64,000 nucleotides of DNA from Rathayibacter sp. VKM Ac-2754 (GCF_009807095.1 NZ_WUCC01000013.1:21694-85693), one strand, 5' to 3'; numbered from the stretch's first letter, positions 29,244 through 39,167 are shown. Notes: generated by a model from the letters alone, not told the origin. Translations and numbers: made by a program.

Positions 29244-30836
29244 GTGACAAAGCCGGTCGTCCTGATCGCCGAAGAACTCTCGCCCGCCACCGTGGACGCC
29301 CTCGGTCCCGACTTCGACGTGCGCTCCGTGGACGGCACCGACCGCCCGGCGCTGCTCGAGGCGCTCGGCGAGGCCGACGCGATCCTGGTGCGCTCCGCGA
29401 CGCAGGTCGACGCCGAGGCGATCGCGGCGGCTCCGTCGCTCAAGGTCATCGCCCGCGCGGGCGTCGGGCTCGACAACGTCGACATCGCGGCGGCCACCAC
29501 CGCGGGCGTCATGGTCGTGAACGCGCCGACCTCCAACATCATCTCGGCCGCCGAGCTGACCGTCGGGCACATCCTGAGCCTCGCGCGCCACATCCCGGCC
29601 GCGCACAGCGCCCTCGCCCAGGGCCTGTGGAAGCGCTCGAAGTACACCGGCGTCGAGCTCTACGAGAAGACGGTCGGCATCATCGGCCTCGGTCGCATCG
29701 GCGCACTGATCACCGCGCGCCTGCAGGCGTTCGGCGTGAACGTGGTCGCCTACGACCCCTACGTGACGAGCGCCCGCGCGCAGCAGCTGGGCGTGACCCT
29801 CCTCCCGCTCGAGGAGCTGCTCGCGCAGAGCGACTTCATCACGATCCACATGCCCAAGACGGCCGAGACGACCGGGATGATCTCGGATGAGCAGCTCGCG
29901 CTGATGAAGCCGACCGCGTTCATCGTCAACGTCGCCCGCGGCGGGCTCATCGACGAGGACGCGCTGCACCGCGCGCTCGTCGCGAAGACCATCGCCGGCG
30001 CCGGCCTCGACGTGTTCGTGAAGGAGCCGCCGACCGGCTCGCCGCTGCTGGCCCTCGAGAACGTCGTCGTCACGCCTCACCTCGGCGCGTCGACAGACGA
30101 GGCCCAGGAGAAGGCGGGCGTCTCGGTGGCCAAGTCGGTGCGCCTGGCGCTCTCGGGCGAGCTCGTGCCCGACGCGGTCAACGTCGCCGGCGGCGTGATC
30201 GACGAGTACGTCCGCCCCGGCATCCCGCTGGTCGAGAAGCTCGGCCAGGTCTTCGCGGGCCTCGCCGACTCTCCCGTCACGTCGATCGACGTCGAGGTGC
30301 ACGGCGAGCTCGCCGGCTACGACGTCAAGGTGCTCAAGCTCGCGGCGCTCAAGGGCGTCTTCACCAACGTGGTGTCGGAGTCGGTGTCGTACGTGAACGC
30401 ACCGGTGCTCGCCGAGCAGCGCGGCATCGAGGTTCGCCTGATCACCGACTCGGTCTCGGACGAGTACCGCAACGTGATCACCCTGCGCGGCGCCCTCTCG
30501 GACGGCTCGCAGATCTCGGTCTCGGGCACGCTGACGGGCACCAAGCAGGTCGAGAAGCTCGTGTCGATCAACGGCTACGACGTCGAGGTCCCGCTCGCGA
30601 AGCACCACGTCGTGATGAGCTACATCGACCGGCCCGGGATCGTCGCGGTGTACGGCCGCGAGTTCGGCGACGCCTCCGTCAACATCGCGGGCATGCAGGT
30701 CGCGCGCACCGAGGCGGGCGGCAGAGCCCTCTCGGTGATCACGATCGACTCGCCCGCTCCCGACGGCCTGCTCGAGAAGGTCCGCGTCGCGATCGACGCC
30801 GACCTGATGCAGGAGATCGACATCACCGAGCAGTAG
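29244..30836 (+). CDS. serA: D-3-phosphoglycerate dehydrogenase
   Basis: A 530-residue long-form SerA, first enzyme of serine synthesis. The NAD site is VGIIGLGRIGALITARLQAFG, the catalytic Arg/Glu/His regions are VNVARGGLIDE and VVTPHLGASTDEAQEKAG, and an intervening domain precedes the C-terminal ACT domain (HHVVMSYIDRPGIVAVYGREFGDASVNIAGMQVART). The GTG start has a GAAGGAAG site. It lies in the ilv-leu neighbourhood as in many actinobacteria. Confidence 0.97.
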   Translation: MTKPVVLIAEELSPATVDALGPDFDVRSVDGTDRPALLEALGEADAILVRSATQVDAEAIAAAPSLKVIARAGVGLDNVDIAAATTAGVMVVNAPTSNIISAAELTVGHILSLARHIPAAHSALAQGLWKRSKYTGVELYEKTVGIIGLGRIGALITARLQAFGVNVVAYDPYVTSARAQQLGVTLLPLEELLAQSDFITIHMPKTAETTGMISDEQLALMKPTAFIVNVARGGLIDEDALHRALVAKTIAGAGLDVFVKEPPTGSPLLALENVVVTPHLGASTDEAQEKAGVSVAKSVRLALSGELVPDAVNVAGGVIDEYVRPGIPLVEKLGQVFAGLADSPVTSIDVEVHGELAGYDVKVLKLAALKGVFTNVVSESVSYVNAPVLAEQRGIEVRLITDSVSDEYRNVITLRGALSDGSQISVSGTLTGTKQVEKLVSINGYDVEVPLAKHHVVMSYIDRPGIVAVYGREFGDASVNIAGMQVARTEAGGRALSVITIDSPAPDGLLEKVRVAIDADLMQEIDITEQ

Positions 30837-30844
30837 GAGGCGCC

Positions 30845-31681
30845 GTGGTCTCGCGGAGGTTCGCGCAGGTCGACGTGTTCGCCGCGGAGGCGTTCCGCGG
30901 CAATCCGGTCGCGGTCGTCGTCGACGGGGACGGGGTGTCGGACGCCGACATGGCGGCGTTCGCCCGCTGGACGAACCTGTCGGAGACGACGTTCCTGCTG
31001 GCGCCGACCGTGCCGGAGGCCGACTACCGCCTCCGGATCTTCACGCCCGGCCGGGAGCTGCCGTTCGCGGGGCACCCGACGCTCGGGAGCGCGCACGCGT
31101 GGCTCGCGGCCGGGGGAGTGCCGCGCGAGGAGGGCGTGCTCGTGCAGGAGTGCGCGGCCGGGCTGGTGCGGCTGCGCGTGACGGAGGCGGGCATCGCGTT
31201 CGCGGCGCCCCCGCGGCTCCGCTCGGGGCCGGCCGACGAGGCGACGGTGGAGCGCGCGGCCGCGGCGCTGCGGATCCCGCGCTCCGAGATCCTCGGGCAC
31301 GAGTGGGTCGACAACGGACCGGGCTGGCTCGCGGTGCGGCTGGCGTCGGCGGAGCGGGTGCTCGAGCTGGCGCCGGACCAGGCGCTGCTCTCGGGGCTGC
31401 CGCTCGGCGTGGTCGGGCCGCACGCGGACGGCGCCGAGTGCGCGGTCGAGGTGCGCGCGTTCATCCCCGACGCCGGGGTGCTCGAGGATCCGGTGACGGG
31501 GAGCCTGAACGCGGGGATCGCGCAGTGGCTGATCGGCGCGGGGCTCGCTCCGGAGCGGTACGTCGCGGCGCAGGGCGCGGCGCTCGGGCGCGCCGGGCGC
31601 GTGCACGTCGAGCGCGTGGGCGAGGACGTCTGGATCGGCGGGGCGACGGCGACGCTGATCGACGGGGTCGTGCAGCTGTAG
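30845..31681 (+). CDS. PhzF-family isomerase-like protein
   Basis: A 278-residue protein of the PhzF/diaminopimelate-epimerase fold. The signatures are FAQVDVFAAEAFRGNPVAVV, the active-site Glu region (TNLSETTFLL), ELPFAGHPTLGSAHAWL and EDPVTGSLNAGIAQWL. No phenazine genes are near, so it is a generic family member of unknown substrate. It is 8 bp downstream of serA and read from a GTG, so it may be cotranscribed. Confidence 0.88.
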   Translation: MVSRRFAQVDVFAAEAFRGNPVAVVVDGDGVSDADMAAFARWTNLSETTFLLAPTVPEADYRLRIFTPGRELPFAGHPTLGSAHAWLAAGGVPREEGVLVQECAAGLVRLRVTEAGIAFAAPPRLRSGPADEATVERAAAALRIPRSEILGHEWVDNGPGWLAVRLASAERVLELAPDQALLSGLPLGVVGPHADGAECAVEVRAFIPDAGVLEDPVTGSLNAGIAQWLIGAGLAPERYVAAQGAALGRAGRVHVERVGEDVWIGGATATLIDGVVQL

Positions 31682-31764
31682 GAGGCGGGCTTGCGCGGGT
31701 GCACTGGTATCCCTGCCTGCCTCGCCTCGCGGATCGAGCCCGCAGCCCTCGGAGCGGGCATATT

Positions 31765-31826
31765 GAGATCCACCAGCGTCAGCAGGGCGGATCGACGGCC
31801 TCAGCTGCTGACGCTGGTGGGGTCTC
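31765..31826. repeat. Palindromic intergenic repeat (copy 2)
   Basis: A hairpin with arms ACCAGCGTCAGCAG and CTGCTGACGCTGGT, plus flanking GAGATCC/GGGTCTC. It is the same family as copy 3. It lies just after the phzF-like gene and may terminate serA-phzF transcription. Confidence 0.75.
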
Positions 31827-31862
31827 CTAGGAAAAGTCACCCCACGTGTGTGGCCCCGCCCT

Positions 31863-31989
31863 TGCTGATCGAGTAGCCGCGGAATGCGGCGTATCGAGAT
31901 CCACTCGCGTCAGAAGTCCAGGTCAGAAGCCTGAACTGCTGACGCTGGTGGGTCTCGACACGCCCCTGCGGGGCTACTCGACCAGCATG
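31863..31989. repeat. Palindromic intergenic repeat (copy 3)
   Basis: About 127 bp. The left arm is TGCTGATCGAGTAGCC...GCGTATCGAGATCCAC, and the right-arm reverse complement is CATGCTGGTCGAGTAGCC...GCGTGTCGAGACCCACC. The inner part again holds CTGACGCTGGTGGGTCTCG. It is noncoding. The 31682-32115 gap holds only these repeats. Confidence 0.78.
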
Positions 31990-32045
31990 AAGGGCGACGG
32001 GCGACAACTTTTCCCACCCCACCGAGACGCAACTCGGCTTCGCCG

Positions 32046-32082
32046 CTCGATACGCCCCTGCGGGGCTACTCGACCGGCATGG
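32046..32082. repeat. Half copy of the palindromic repeat (copy 4)
   Basis: CTCGATACGCCCCTGCGGGG followed by CTACTCGACCGGCATG reproduces one end of copy 3 (CTCGACACGCCCC...CTACTCGACCAGCATG) without the partner arm. It appears to be a truncated remnant before the tetR stop. Confidence 0.7.
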
Positions 32083-32115
32083 AGGGAGTGGCTGCTCGTC
32101 CGGCGCGGAAAGCGG

Positions 32116-32646
32116 CTACTTCCGGAGGAGGCGGTCGATGACCGCGAGGACGTCCTCGACCTGGCCGCGGGGGCCGTCGCCGGTGGGGAGCAGGGCCGAG
32201 TTGTAGTAGAGGCCGTCGCTCATCAGGACGATCGCGCGGGCGATCAGGGGGTCGCCGACGGCGTCGGTGACGACGGCGTTCCAGCTGTCGTGGATGCGGG
32301 CGAGGCCGGCGCTGGCGCGCTCGTCGTGACCCTGCGCGATGCGGGAGACCGCGAGGATCGTGCGGTCGAAGGGGGTGTCGGCGGCGAACGAGGTGCGGAT
32401 CAGATAGGGGACGACGCCCTCGTCCGACGTGCGGATGCGGTCGATGTCCTCGGCGAGACGCTCGTCGAGGCGCTCGACGAGGCCGTCGACCAGGGCGTCC
32501 TTCGAGGGGAAGTGGTAGAGCAGCCCGCCCTTCGAGACGCCGGCGGTGCGGGCGGTGGCGTCGAGGGTGGCCGCGCGCTCGCCCTGCTCGATCAGGAGAG
32601 CCTCGAACGCGTCGAGGACGCGGTCGCGAGCGGGGGCGGCGGGCAT
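32116..32646 (-). CDS. TetR-family transcriptional regulator
   Basis: A 176-residue repressor. The N-terminal helix-turn-helix is RDRVLDAFEALLIEQGERAATLDATARTAGVSKGGLLYHFPSKDALVDGL. The C-terminal ligand domain is less conserved. The ATG at 32646 was preferred to the one at 32655 because TAGAAT (32659-32654) overlaps the latter and lies 7 nt before the former, giving a leaderless mRNA. It is divergent from an MFS exporter whose promoter carries a TetR-like operator, so drug-responsive repression is likely. Confidence 0.93.
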   Translation of the reverse strand: MPAAPARDRVLDAFEALLIEQGERAATLDATARTAGVSKGGLLYHFPSKDALVDGLVERLDERLAEDIDRIRTSDEGVVPYLIRTSFAADTPFDRTILAVSRIAQGHDERASAGLARIHDSWNAVVTDAVGDPLIARAIVLMSDGLYYNSALLPTGDGPRGQVEDVLAVIDRLLRK

Positions 32647-32689
32647 GGCGTCCATTCTACGGAGAGCCTCGTTCGAGGCCCTCGACTAC

Positions 32690-32709
32690 TGTACCGGCTG
32701 GACGGTATA
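32690..32709. promoter_or_regulatory. Predicted TetR operator over the MFS promoter
   Basis: The dyad TACCG-GCTGGA-CGGTA lies within TGTACCGGCTGGACGGTATA. It covers the spacer and -10 (TATACT, 32706-32711) of the MFS gene, with TCGACT (32682-32687) as a plausible -35. A second inverted repeat GCCTCG-TT-CGAGGC (32666-32679) lies upstream of the tetR -10. Confidence 0.75.
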
Positions 32710-32744
32710 CTCCTCCGAGTCCCCCCTCGAAAGGAAGCACCCCC

Positions 32745-34295
32745 GTGTCCGCCCGCACCGCCCCCGTCGCCGTCCGCCTCCCCGCCTCCGAGCCCGCCAC
32801 CGATCGGGTCGGTCGTCGCGCCTGGTTCGCGCTCGCGGTGCTGATGCTGCCGGTGCTGCTGGTCTCGGTCGACAACACCGTCCTCAACTTCGCGCTGCCC
32901 TCGATCTCGGAGGACCTCGGCCCCTCGGGCACCGAGCTGCTCTGGATCGTGGACGCGTACCCGCTGGTGCTCGCGGGACTCCTGGTCGCGATGGGCAGCC
33001 TCGGCGACCGGGTCGGACGGCGCAAGCTCCTCGTCATCGGCGCGATCGGCTTCGCCGTCGTCTCGGTCGCCGCGGCCTTCGCGCCGACGGCCGGCGCGCT
33101 CATCGCCGCCCGTGCCGCGCTCGGCCTCTTCGGGGCGACCCTGATGCCGTCGACGCTGTCGCTGCTCCGGAGCCTCTTCCCGAACCGCGACCAGCGGCGC
33201 CTCGCGATCGCGATCTGGGCGACCGGGTTCGCGGTCGGCTCCGCGGTCGGACCTCTCGTCGGCGGGATCCTGCTCGAGAACCACGCCTGGGGCTCGGTGT
33301 TCCTGCTCGCGGTGCCCGTGCTGCTGCCGCTCGTCGTGCTCGCGCCGATCCTCGTCCCGGAGTCGCGCGACCCGCAGCCCGGCCCCGTCGACGTCGTCAG
33401 CATCCTCCTGTCGCTCGCGACGATGGCTCCGATCGTCTACGCGGTCAAGTCGGCGGCCGAGCACGGGATCGACGCGGTCGCGATCGTCTCGCTGGTGGTC
33501 GGCGTGACGAGCGGCGTGCTCTTCGTGCGTCGCCAGCAGCGCCGCACGGTGCCGATGCTCGATCTCTCGCTCTTCCGCCGTGGCTCGTTCAGCGCGGCGA
33601 TCCTGGTCAACCTGCTGAGCGTCGTCGCGCTGGTCGGCGGGCTGTTCTTCGTCTCGCAGCACCTGCAGCTCGTGGTGGGGCTCTCGCCGCTGGAGGCGGG
33701 CCTCGTGCTGGTGCCCGGACTCGCGGTCATGATCGTGGCGGGGCTCGGCGTCGTGCCGGTCGCGCGGAGGATCTCCCCGCGCATCGTGGTTCCGGCCGGC
33801 CTCGTGATCTCGGCGGTCGGCTACGCGCTGCTCGCGCTCGGCAGCGACGTGCCGGGCGGCGCCTCCGCCCTCACCGTCGCCGTGGCGTTCGCGTTCCTCG
33901 GCCTCGGGATCGGGGCGGCCGAGACCGTCTCGAACGAGCTGGTCCTCGCGAACGCGCCGGCGGACAAGGCCGGTGCCGCCTCCGCTGTGTCGGAGACGGC
34001 CTACGAGCTCGGCGCCGTGCTCGGCACCGCGACGCTCGGCACCGTGCTGACGGCCGCCTACCGGAGCGGCGTCGTGCTCCCCGAGGGACTCGACGCCGGG
34101 CAGGTGCAGCGCGCGGGGGAGACCCTCGGCGGAGCGGTCTCCGTCGCGGGCGAGCTGCCGGCCGACTCCGCCGCGAGCCTGCTGGCCTCGGCCGGCGCCG
34201 CGTTCGACGCGGGCGTGGGCGCCTCGGCCTGGATCGGCGTCGGCCTCGTGCTGCTCGCCGGCGCGCTGGCGGCGTGGCGGCTCCGCCGGAGCTGA
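32745..34295 (+). CDS. MFS multidrug exporter (QacA/LfrA-like, DHA2)
   Basis: A 516-residue transporter with about 14 predicted helices, the number expected for DHA2 proton antiporters. The first helix contains [26 protein letters not shown], motif A-like [13 protein letters not shown] follows, and motif C-like [20 protein letters not shown] is present. It is probably an exporter of cationic drugs or dyes; the substrate is inferred from family only. A GTG start with a GAAAGGAA site is used. It is controlled by the divergent TetR. Confidence 0.93.
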   Translation: MSARTAPVAVRLPASEPATDRVGRRAWFALAVLMLPVLLVSVDNTVLNFALPSISEDLGPSGTELLWIVDAYPLVLAGLLVAMGSLGDRVGRRKLLVIGAIGFAVVSVAAAFAPTAGALIAARAALGLFGATLMPSTLSLLRSLFPNRDQRRLAIAIWATGFAVGSAVGPLVGGILLENHAWGSVFLLAVPVLLPLVVLAPILVPESRDPQPGPVDVVSILLSLATMAPIVYAVKSAAEHGIDAVAIVSLVVGVTSGVLFVRRQQRRTVPMLDLSLFRRGSFSAAILVNLLSVVALVGGLFFVSQHLQLVVGLSPLEAGLVLVPGLAVMIVAGLGVVPVARRISPRIVVPAGLVISAVGYALLALGSDVPGGASALTVAVAFAFLGLGIGAAETVSNELVLANAPADKAGAASAVSETAYELGAVLGTATLGTVLTAAYRSGVVLPEGLDAGQVQRAGETLGGAVSVAGELPADSAASLLASAGAAFDAGVGASAWIGVGLVLLAGALAAWRLRRS

Positions 34296-34353
34296 GGCTC
34301 GCGGCCGAGAGTACGCTGGGGGCGTCCCTGTCCCCGCACGCCTGAGGATCCCC

Positions 34354-35403
34354 ATGCCCCGCACCGTGAAGCTCGCCGTCATCCCCGGAGACGGGATCGG
34401 GCCGGAGGTGATCACTGAGGCCGTGAAGGTCCTCGACGCCGTCACCGCCGCCTCCGACCTGGTGATCGAGAAGACCCCGTTCTCGCTCGGCGCCGGCCGG
34501 TACCTCGAGACGGGCGACGTGCTCACCGACGAGGACCTCGCCTCGATCGCCGCGCACGACGCGATCCTGCTCGGAGCCGTCGGCGGCGTGCCAGGAGACC
34601 CGCGCCTCGCGAACGCGAACATCGAGCGCGGGCTGCTGCTGCGCCTCCGCTTCGCGCTCGACCACTACGTGAATCTGCGGCCGACGCGCCTCTACCAGGG
34701 CGTGCCGTCGCCGCTGTCGGCGCCCGGCGAGGTCGACTTCGTCGTCGTGCGCGAGGGCACGGAGGGTCCCTACGTCGGCAACGGCGGAGCGATCCGGCGG
34801 GGCACGCCGCACGAGATCGCCAACGAGGTCTCCGTCAACACGGCGTACGGGGTCGAGCGGGTCGTGCGCCACGCCTTCGAGCTGGCGCGCAAGCGGCGCT
34901 CGAAGCTCACGCTCGTGCACAAGACCAACGTGCTCGTCTTCGCCGGCTCGCTGTGGAAGCGGCTGGTCGACGAGGTGGGGGCCACCTACGAGGACGTGGC
35001 CGTCGACTACCTCCACGTGGACGCGGCGACGATCTTCCTCGTGACCGACCCTGCTAGGTTCGACGTCATCGTCACCGACAACCTCTTCGGCGACATCCTG
35101 ACCGATCTGGCCGGCGCGATCAGCGGCGGCATCGGCCTCGCCGCCTCGGGCAACATCAACCCCGATGGCGCGTTCCCCAGCATGTTCGAGCCGGTCCACG
35201 GATCCGCGCCCGACATCGCCGGGAAGCAGCTCGCCGACCCCACGGCCGCGATCCTCTCGGTCGCCCTGCTGCTCGACCACCTGGGCCTCGCCGACGAGGC
35301 CGCTCGCGTGACGGCGGCCGTGACCGCCGACATCGAGTCGCGCGACGGCACCGCGCGCTCGACCTCCGCGATCGGCGACTCCGTCGTCTCCCGCCTCCGC
35401 TGA
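34354..35403 (+). CDS. leuB: 3-isopropylmalate dehydrogenase
   Basis: A 349-residue beta-decarboxylating dehydrogenase of leucine synthesis. The N-terminus [12 protein letters not shown] is typical. Substrate residues are in the [21 protein letters not shown] region. The metal/NAD signature is [32 protein letters not shown], followed by [14 protein letters not shown]. It is 23 bp from ilvE and likely cotranscribed. Confidence 0.96.
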   Translation: MPRTVKLAVIPGDGIGPEVITEAVKVLDAVTAASDLVIEKTPFSLGAGRYLETGDVLTDEDLASIAAHDAILLGAVGGVPGDPRLANANIERGLLLRLRFALDHYVNLRPTRLYQGVPSPLSAPGEVDFVVVREGTEGPYVGNGGAIRRGTPHEIANEVSVNTAYGVERVVRHAFELARKRRSKLTLVHKTNVLVFAGSLWKRLVDEVGATYEDVAVDYLHVDAATIFLVTDPARFDVIVTDNLFGDILTDLAGAISGGIGLAASGNINPDGAFPSMFEPVHGSAPDIAGKQLADPTAAILSVALLLDHLGLADEAARVTAAVTADIESRDGTARSTSAIGDSVVSRLR

Positions 35404-35426
35404 CCACCCCTCAGGAAGAACCCACC

Positions 35427-36536
35427 ATGACCATCCCCCTCCCGCTCGCGCAGGACCTCGCCTTCGCGGTGACCCCCAACCCGGCGCCGCGCTCCGCCGA
35501 GGAGCGCGCGCACATCCTCCGGGCACCCGGCTTCGGCGTGCACTTCACCGACCACATGGTCGACCTCTGCTGGACCCGCACCGGCGGCTGGCACCGCCCC
35601 CGCGTGCAGGCCTACGGACCGATCGCGCTCGACCCCGCCGCGTCGGTGCTGCACTACGCGCAGGAGATCTTCGAGGGCATGAAGGCGTACCGCCACGCCG
35701 ACGGCTCGATCTGGACGTTCCGCCCGACGGCGAACGCCGCGCGGCTGCAGCGCTCGGCCCGCCGCCTCGCGCTGCCCGAGCTGCCCACCGAGCTCTTCGT
35801 CGAGTCCCTGCGCCAGCTCATCGCCGTCGACGGCGAATGGGTGCCGTCGGAGCCCGAGACGAGCCTGTACCTGCGGCCGTTCATGTTCGCGAAGGAGGCG
35901 TTCCTCGGTGTGCGCGCGGCCGAGAAGGTCGCCTACTACGTGATCGCGAGCCCCGCGGGCGCCTACTTCTCGGGAGGCGTCGCCCCGGTGTCGATCTGGC
36001 TGTCCACCTCCTACGCCCGCGCGGGCAAGGGCGGCACGGGAGCGGCGAAGACCGGCGGCAACTACGCCTCGTCGCTGCTGCCCCAGCAGGAGGCGTACGA
36101 GCACGGCTGCGCGCAGGTGCTCTTCCTCGATTCCCAGGAGTCGCGCTACATCGAGGAGCTCGGCGGCATGAACGTCGTGCTCGTGAAGAAGGACGGCACG
36201 CTCGTCACCCCGGAGTCGGACTCGATCCTCGAGGGGATCACGCGCGACAGCGTGCTGCAGCTCGCCGAGGACCGCGGGCACCGGGTGGAGCGCCGCCGCG
36301 TCACGATCGACGAGTGGCGCGACGGCGTGGCCTCGGGCGAAGTGGTCGAGGTGTTCGCCTGCGGGACCGCGGCGGTCATCACTCCGATCGCCGAGCTCAA
36401 GGGCGACGGCTTCTCGGTGGGCCACGAGGGCGCGCCGGCCGGCGAGCTGACGATGTCGCTGCGCGAGGAGCTGACCGACATCCAGTACGGACGTCGTGAG
36501 GACACACACGGTTGGATGACGAGGTTGGACGCATGA
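35427..36536 (+). CDS. ilvE: Branched-chain amino acid aminotransferase
   Basis: A 369-residue PLP class IV transaminase performing the last step for Ile, Val and Leu. The substrate loop HYAQEIFEGMKAYR, the PLP-lysine region AAKTGGNYASSLLPQQEA and the C-terminal EVFACGTAAVITPI are intact. It overlaps the FAH gene by ATGA, forming a leuB-ilvE-FAH unit. Confidence 0.96.
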   Translation: MTIPLPLAQDLAFAVTPNPAPRSAEERAHILRAPGFGVHFTDHMVDLCWTRTGGWHRPRVQAYGPIALDPAASVLHYAQEIFEGMKAYRHADGSIWTFRPTANAARLQRSARRLALPELPTELFVESLRQLIAVDGEWVPSEPETSLYLRPFMFAKEAFLGVRAAEKVAYYVIASPAGAYFSGGVAPVSIWLSTSYARAGKGGTGAAKTGGNYASSLLPQQEAYEHGCAQVLFLDSQESRYIEELGGMNVVLVKKDGTLVTPESDSILEGITRDSVLQLAEDRGHRVERRRVTIDEWRDGVASGEVVEVFACGTAAVITPIAELKGDGFSVGHEGAPAGELTMSLREELTDIQYGRREDTHGWMTRLDA

Positions 36537-37318
36537 AGATCGCACGATTCGCCACGCAGCGCTCCGGAGACAACGGCGGCGCCATCTTCTTCGGGATCGT
36601 CGACGAGGACGAGCTGGTGGTGCTCGCGGGCGACCCGATGTTCGCCGGGTTCGACACGACGGGTGAGCGCATCCCTCTGTCGGAGGCGAAGCTGCTCGCG
36701 CCGGTCATCCCGCGCTCGAAGGTGGTCGGCATCGGCAAGAACTACTCCGACCACGCGGCCGAGATGGGCGGCGACGCCCCGGCCGAGCCGTTGATCTTCC
36801 TCAAGCCCAACACCTCGGTGATCGGTCCGGACGAGGCGATCGTGCTGCCCCCGGACAGCCAGCAGGTCGAGTACGAGGGCGAGCTGGCGATCGTGATCGG
36901 AGCCGTGGCGCGGAACGTGCGCGCGGAGGACTTCGAGGAGGTCGTCTTCGGCTACACGATCGCGAACGACGTGACCGCGCGCGACCTGCAGAAGTCTGAC
37001 GGGCAGTGGGCGCGGGCGAAGGGCTACGACACGTTCTGCCCGATCGGGCCGGTGATCGAGACCGAGCTGGTCTGGAACGAGAGCGCACTCGAGACGCGCG
37101 TCAACGGGCGGCGGGTGCAGTCGGGCAACACCGGCGACATGATCCACGGGGTGCCCGAGATCGTCGCGTACGTGTCACGGGTGTTCACGCTGCTGCCGGG
37201 CGACATCATCCTGACGGGCACGCCGGCCGGTGTCGGGCCGATCGCGAACGGCGACACGGTCGCGATCGACATCGAGGGCATCGGCACGCTGTTCAACCCG
37301 GTGATCGTGCGCGGCTGA
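36533..37318 (+). CDS. Fumarylacetoacetate hydrolase-family protein
   Basis: A 261-residue FAH-fold hydrolase/decarboxylase. The entry region SKVVGIGKNYSDHAAEMG, metal ligands in VEYEGELAIVIG and GYTIANDVTARDLQ, and the C-terminal PGDIILTGTPAGVGP are conserved. Family members act on acylpyruvates, oxaloacetate or homoprotocatechuate intermediates; the substrate here is unknown. In many actinobacteria this gene directly precedes gltX, but here 16.5 kb intervene. Confidence 0.92.
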   Translation: MKIARFATQRSGDNGGAIFFGIVDEDELVVLAGDPMFAGFDTTGERIPLSEAKLLAPVIPRSKVVGIGKNYSDHAAEMGGDAPAEPLIFLKPNTSVIGPDEAIVLPPDSQQVEYEGELAIVIGAVARNVRAEDFEEVVFGYTIANDVTARDLQKSDGQWARAKGYDTFCPIGPVIETELVWNESALETRVNGRRVQSGNTGDMIHGVPEIVAYVSRVFTLLPGDIILTGTPAGVGPIANGDTVAIDIEGIGTLFNPVIVRG

Positions 37319-37331
37319 GGCTGCGGGCGAG

Positions 37332-37408
37332 CTTCGGCTCGTGTGAACGCGTTCGGCTCGTCGGAATCCTCGAGTCCTGCGAGCCGAACGTGTTTCTGCG
37401 AGCCGGAG
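37332..37408. terminator. Imperfect long hairpin after the FAH gene
   Basis: The arms at 37332-37360 and 37380-37408 share CGAGCCGAACG and CGAGCCG in inverted order, with mismatches. It is a plausible terminator of leuB-ilvE-FAH and marks the left edge of the inserted segment. Confidence 0.5.
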
Positions 37409-37505
37409 GTGCCTCCGGAAGCGAGGGCGGGCGGCGCGCCTGCCCCGCGCTCGGGGGACCTGTCAAGCGGAGTCGCGCCCGGCGGTGGAGTCGTAGCGTC
37501 GAAGC

Positions 37506-39167
37506 ATGAGCTCGACCCGCACGACCCGTTCCGCCTCCGATCCCATCGCCCGCATCGCCCGAGAGGACTTCGGCTGGTCCTCGCTGCTGCCGGGGCAGCG
37601 GGAGGCCATCGAATCGGCCGCCTCGGGGCGCGACACTCTGCTCGTCCTCGCGACCGGAGGCGGCAAGTCCGCCGTGTACCAGATCGCCGGGGCCGAGCGC
37701 GGAGGCGTCGTCCTCGTCGTCTCTCCGCTGGTCGCGCTGCAGGCCGACCAGCTGGCCTCGATCGAGGCGGCGCCCGCCGCGCCCCCCGCCGTCGCCGTCA
37801 ACTCCTCCCTCGGCTCCGCCGCCGTCGCCCGCGCCTGGGAGCGCATCGACGAGGGTGGACCGCTCTACGTCCTGCTCGCTCCCGAGCAGCTGGCGAAGGA
37901 GGAGAACGTCGCACGTCTCGCGAAGGCCGGAGTGTCACTGCTCGTCGTCGACGAGGCGCACTGCGTCTCCTCGTGGGGCCACGACTTCCGCCCCGACTAC
38001 CTGCGCCTCGCCGACGTCCGGCGCGAGCTGGGGGATCCGCCGGTGCTCGCGATGACGGCCACCGCCTCCGGCCCCGTGCGCGATGAGATCATCGAGCGCC
38101 TCCGGATGCAGGACCCCGAGGTGCAGGTGCACGGGGTCGACCGGCCCGAGATCCGGCTCGTCGTGCACCGCCACGAGAGCGAGAACGAGAAGCGCGCGGC
38201 GGTCGTCGAGGAGGCGCGGAGCTGGACCGCTCCCGGCCTCGTCTATGTGGCGACGCGCAAGGAGACCGAGACCTACGCGGCCGAGATCGCGGCCGAGGGC
38301 CGCCGGGTGGCGGCCTACCACGCCGGGCTCAAGGTGTCGGAGCGCAAGGTCGTGCACGAGCAGTGGCGGCAGGGCGAGCTCGACGTGGTCGTCGCGACCT
38401 CGGCGTTCGGCATGGGCATCGACCGCGCCGACGTGCGCTTCGTGCTGCACGCGACGACGACCGAGTCGCTCGACGCCTACTACCAGGAGATCGGCCGGGC
38501 GGGTCGCGACGGCGAGCCCGCGACCGGGGCGCTGCACTACCGCGCGGAGGACCTGGGGCTGCGCCGCTTCTTCGCCAAGCGGTCGGTCGACAAGGCCGCG
38601 CTGCGCGTGGTCTGGGCGGCGATCACGAGCCAGCCGGGCGTGAGCGTCACGGCGCTGGCGGAGGCGCTGGGGAAACCCGCGCGCACGCTCTCGCGGATCG
38701 TGAACGACCTCGCGGACGCCGATCTGCTGGACGCGAGCGACGGACTGCGCGCGCTCCAGGACGTGAGCGGCGACGCCGCCGTGCGGGCCGTCAAGGAGGC
38801 GCTCGCCTCGCGGGAGCGCATCGCCGAGTCGCGCCTGTCGATGATGCGGGCCTACGCCGAGACGACGCACTGCCGCCGCCGGGTGCTGCTCGACTACTTC
38901 GGCGTCGAGGGCGAGGAGTGGTGCGGCAACTGCGACGGCTGCGAGCGGCGCGAGGCGGCGTTCGAGGAGGCCGTCCAGCAGGCTCCGGCCGACGCTCCGC
39001 TCTCGGTGGACGAGGCGGTGGAGCACCGCGAGTGGGGTGCGGGGACGGTCATGAGCGTCGAGGCCGACCGGGCGACGATCTTCTTCGAGTCGGAGGGCTA
39101 CAAGGTGCTGTCGTTCGCGGCGCTCGACTCGGGCGTGCTGCGCGAGCGCGAGGGCGCCTCCGCCTGA
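37506..39167 (+). CDS. RecQ-like ATP-dependent DNA helicase
   Basis: A 553-residue superfamily 2 helicase. Motif 0/I is FGWSSLLPGQREAIE...LVLATGGGKSAVYQ, motif II is VVDEAHCVSSWGHDFRPDYLRL, motif V/VI is VATSAFGMGIDRADVRFVLHATTTESLDAYYQEIGRAGRDG. A zinc-like cysteine set (CRRRVLLDYFGVEGEEWCGNCDGC) completes the RecQ core. There is no HRDC domain, so it is shorter than E. coli RecQ. The C-terminal 60 residues (EAVEHREWGAGTVMSVEAD) form a small extra domain. It stands alone and ends at a perfect hairpin. Confidence 0.93.
   Translation: MSSTRTTRSASDPIARIAREDFGWSSLLPGQREAIESAASGRDTLLVLATGGGKSAVYQIAGAERGGVVLVVSPLVALQADQLASIEAAPAAPPAVAVNSSLGSAAVARAWERIDEGGPLYVLLAPEQLAKEENVARLAKAGVSLLVVDEAHCVSSWGHDFRPDYLRLADVRRELGDPPVLAMTATASGPVRDEIIERLRMQDPEVQVHGVDRPEIRLVVHRHESENEKRAAVVEEARSWTAPGLVYVATRKETETYAAEIAAEGRRVAAYHAGLKVSERKVVHEQWRQGELDVVVATSAFGMGIDRADVRFVLHATTTESLDAYYQEIGRAGRDGEPATGALHYRAEDLGLRRFFAKRSVDKAALRVVWAAITSQPGVSVTALAEALGKPARTLSRIVNDLADADLLDASDGLRALQDVSGDAAVRAVKEALASRERIAESRLSMMRAYAETTHCRRRVLLDYFGVEGEEWCGNCDGCERREAAFEEAVQQAPADAPLSVDEAVEHREWGAGTVMSVEADRATIFFESEGYKVLSFAALDSGVLREREGASA

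Noticed and set aside
31700..32090. Repeat cluster as a CRISPR array
   Set aside because: The repeats are palindromic, of unequal spacing and only three copies, without uniform spacers or cas genes.
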